This document shows, piece by piece, positions 62,901 to 64,000 of a stretch of DNA of 64,000 nucleotides (within the stretch, counting starts at the first letter, position 1; every line of letters starts with the position of its first letter). The position numbers and the translations under genes are program-made. Source of the stretch: Hoylesella timonensis 4401737 = DSM 22865 = JCM 15640 (GTDB lineage: Bacteria; Bacteroidota; Bacteroidia; Bacteroidales; Bacteroidaceae). A model generated the notes under the pieces. The model did not search any database, was not told the DNA's origin, and saw only the letters and a program-made list of their open reading frames with translations. The stretch is from the NCBI RefSeq assembly GCF_000455445.1, contig NZ_HG417094.1, positions 12,834 through 76,833 of the forward strand, in the 5' to 3' direction.

Positions 62901-64000
62901 ATGAAATTCGGAAAATTTTATCTTAAGACTCAACTGCTGGCTCTTGTGTTGGCTGGCTTCAGTATGTCTGTTTCGGCAGCGCAAGACTCTTTCACCCAGT
63001 TTGTCAATCCATACATCGGTACTGGTGGGCATGGACATGTGTTCCTTGGTGCCAACGTGCCGTTTGGTGCAGTGCAGTTGGGACCGACACAGATTACACG
63101 TGGGTGGGATTGGTGTTCTGGCTATCATTATAGCGATTCGCTCATTATCGGCTTTGGACACATGCACCTTAGTGGTACTGGCATTGGCGATTTGGGCGAT
63201 ATTGCCTTTTTACCAACGTTCGATGCCAAGACTTATACCGAGCGATTCTCGCACGATGCCGAATATGTGCGCCCGGGTTATTATACCGTTCGACTGGCAG
63301 ACAGCAAAATCTTGGTAGAGTTAACGGCTACCCAGCGAGCAGGCATGCATCGGTACACCTATCCATTGAGTAGCAAACAGCCCTTGTTAAAGCTGAATTT
63401 GAAACAAGGTATAGGTTGGGATAAGATGACTAAGTGCCAACTCACACAGGAAAATCCAACCACTGTAAGTGGTTATCGCTTATCAGAAGGCTGGGCAAAA
63501 GATCAGCGTGTGTACTTCGTGGCAGAGTTCTCACGTGCCGTGAAGTTGCAAGAGATGCAAGCTGACAGCGTGGGTGTATTTTCCTTTGATGACGCCACAA
63601 AACATTTGTTGGTGAGGGTGGGCATCTCTGCGGTGAGCGTGGATAATGCAAAAGCCAACCTGAGAGCAGAAATAAAGGACTGGAATTTTGACCGAGTGGC
63701 ACAGGAAGCTGATGCTGCATGGAACGATGAATTGGGGAAAATTAAGGTTGAAACGCCGAATTTAGATGACAAGACGATATTCTACACCGGCTTATATCAC
63801 ACCATGATAGCCCCTTCTGTCTTCTCAGATGTGAATGGACAATATCGTGGAAGTGATGGGAAGATTTATCAGGGTGATTTTGTGAATTATACGACCCTTT
63901 CACTTTGGGACACTTATCGGGCTGCTCATCCTTTGATGACGATTATTCATCCAGAAAAGCAACGTGACATTGCACAGACTTTATTACATATCTTCCAGCA
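62901..64000 (+). CDS. GH92 alpha-mannosidase, N-terminal part (runs off the window)
   Basis: The frame from ATG 62901 stays open to the last base. It starts with a signal peptide (KFYLKTQLLALVLAGFSMSVSA) and then the GH92 opening DSFTQFVNPYIGTGGHGHVF. Further GH92 motifs are NVPFGAVQLGPTQI, GWDWCSGYHYSDS, GFGHMHLSGTG and YTTLSLWDTYRAAHPL. GH92 enzymes are calcium-dependent exo-alpha-mannosidases that trim high-mannose N-glycans. The catalytic C-terminal half lies outside the window. It fits functionally with the two GH85 enzymes. Confidence 0.92.
   Translation, partial: MKFGKFYLKTQLLALVLAGFSMSVSAAQDSFTQFVNPYIGTGGHGHVFLGANVPFGAVQLGPTQITRGWDWCSGYHYSDSLIIGFGHMHLSGTGIGDLGDIAFLPTFDAKTYTERFSHDAEYVRPGYYTVRLADSKILVELTATQRAGMHRYTYPLSSKQPLLKLNLKQGIGWDKMTKCQLTQENPTTVSGYRLSEGWAKDQRVYFVAEFSRAVKLQEMQADSVGVFSFDDATKHLLVRVGISAVSVDNAKANLRAEIKDWNFDRVAQEADAAWNDELGKIKVETPNLDDKTIFYTGLYHTMIAPSVFSDVNGQYRGSDGKIYQGDFVNYTTLSLWDTYRAAHPLMTIIHPEKQRDIAQTLLHIFQ

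Overview
The window looks like a chromosomal segment of a low-GC member of the Bacteroidales, most likely Prevotellaceae. The reasons are three SusC/SusD pairs, FecR/ECF-sigma regulators, C-terminal type IX secretion (T9SS) sorting domains, families largely typical of Bacteroidetes (DUF2851, DUF3332, WbqC-like), and promoters of the Bacteroidetes form TTTG-N19/20-TAnnTTTG instead of -35/-10 boxes. The organism call is an inference from gene content; no rRNA gene is present. No CRISPR array, prophage or transposase gene was seen.

Layout. 1-1.4 kb: tRNA-Arg(CCT) and an ADP-ribosylglycohydrolase-fold protein whose metal site looks degraded. 1.5-11.0 kb (minus): a tight operon of SusC, SusD, a metallopeptidase-like lipoprotein without its HExxH site, and three thioredoxin-fold proteins. 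11.4-19 kb (minus): a nucleoside-recognition (Gate) membrane protein, a GH20 hexosaminidase, dusB, dprA, a thioesterase and DUF2851. 19-21.4 kb (minus): an ECF sigma, a membrane anti-sigma candidate, a small secreted protein and an outer-membrane barrel. 22-26 kb (plus): dapB, lepB, a second S26 protein lacking the catalytic dyad, a WbqC-like protein and a DUF3332 lipoprotein. 26-30 kb: an M16 peptidase, a PfkB sugar kinase and a flavodiiron protein.

30-55 kb holds two divergent glycan-utilisation loci that meet at two tandem ECF sigma genes. The minus arm carries a GH29 fucosidase, FecR, an STN-type SusC, SusD and a Ser-type sulfatase, which suggests sulfated or fucosylated mucin-like glycans. 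The plus arm carries FecR, an STN-type SusC, SusD and two different GH85 endo-beta-N-acetylglucosaminidases with T9SS tails, which suggests N-glycan release. With the GH20 enzyme and the GH92 alpha-mannosidase that starts at 62901 and runs off the window, this is a set for foraging on host glycoproteins.

55-62.7 kb is mostly housekeeping: ribD and prmC (divergent), recX, comF, pyrE, an SRPBCC protein, a Rieske-like lipoprotein, a GNAT protein and a bile acid:sodium symporter family protein.

Non-coding structure is rich. A 400-bp element occurs twice with no gaps (40939 and 58540). Its terminal hairpin recurs before dapB. A 197-bp MITE-like element with 20-bp perfect inverted ends lies between pyrE and the SRPBCC gene. 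Several strong terminators and intra-operon hairpins were located.
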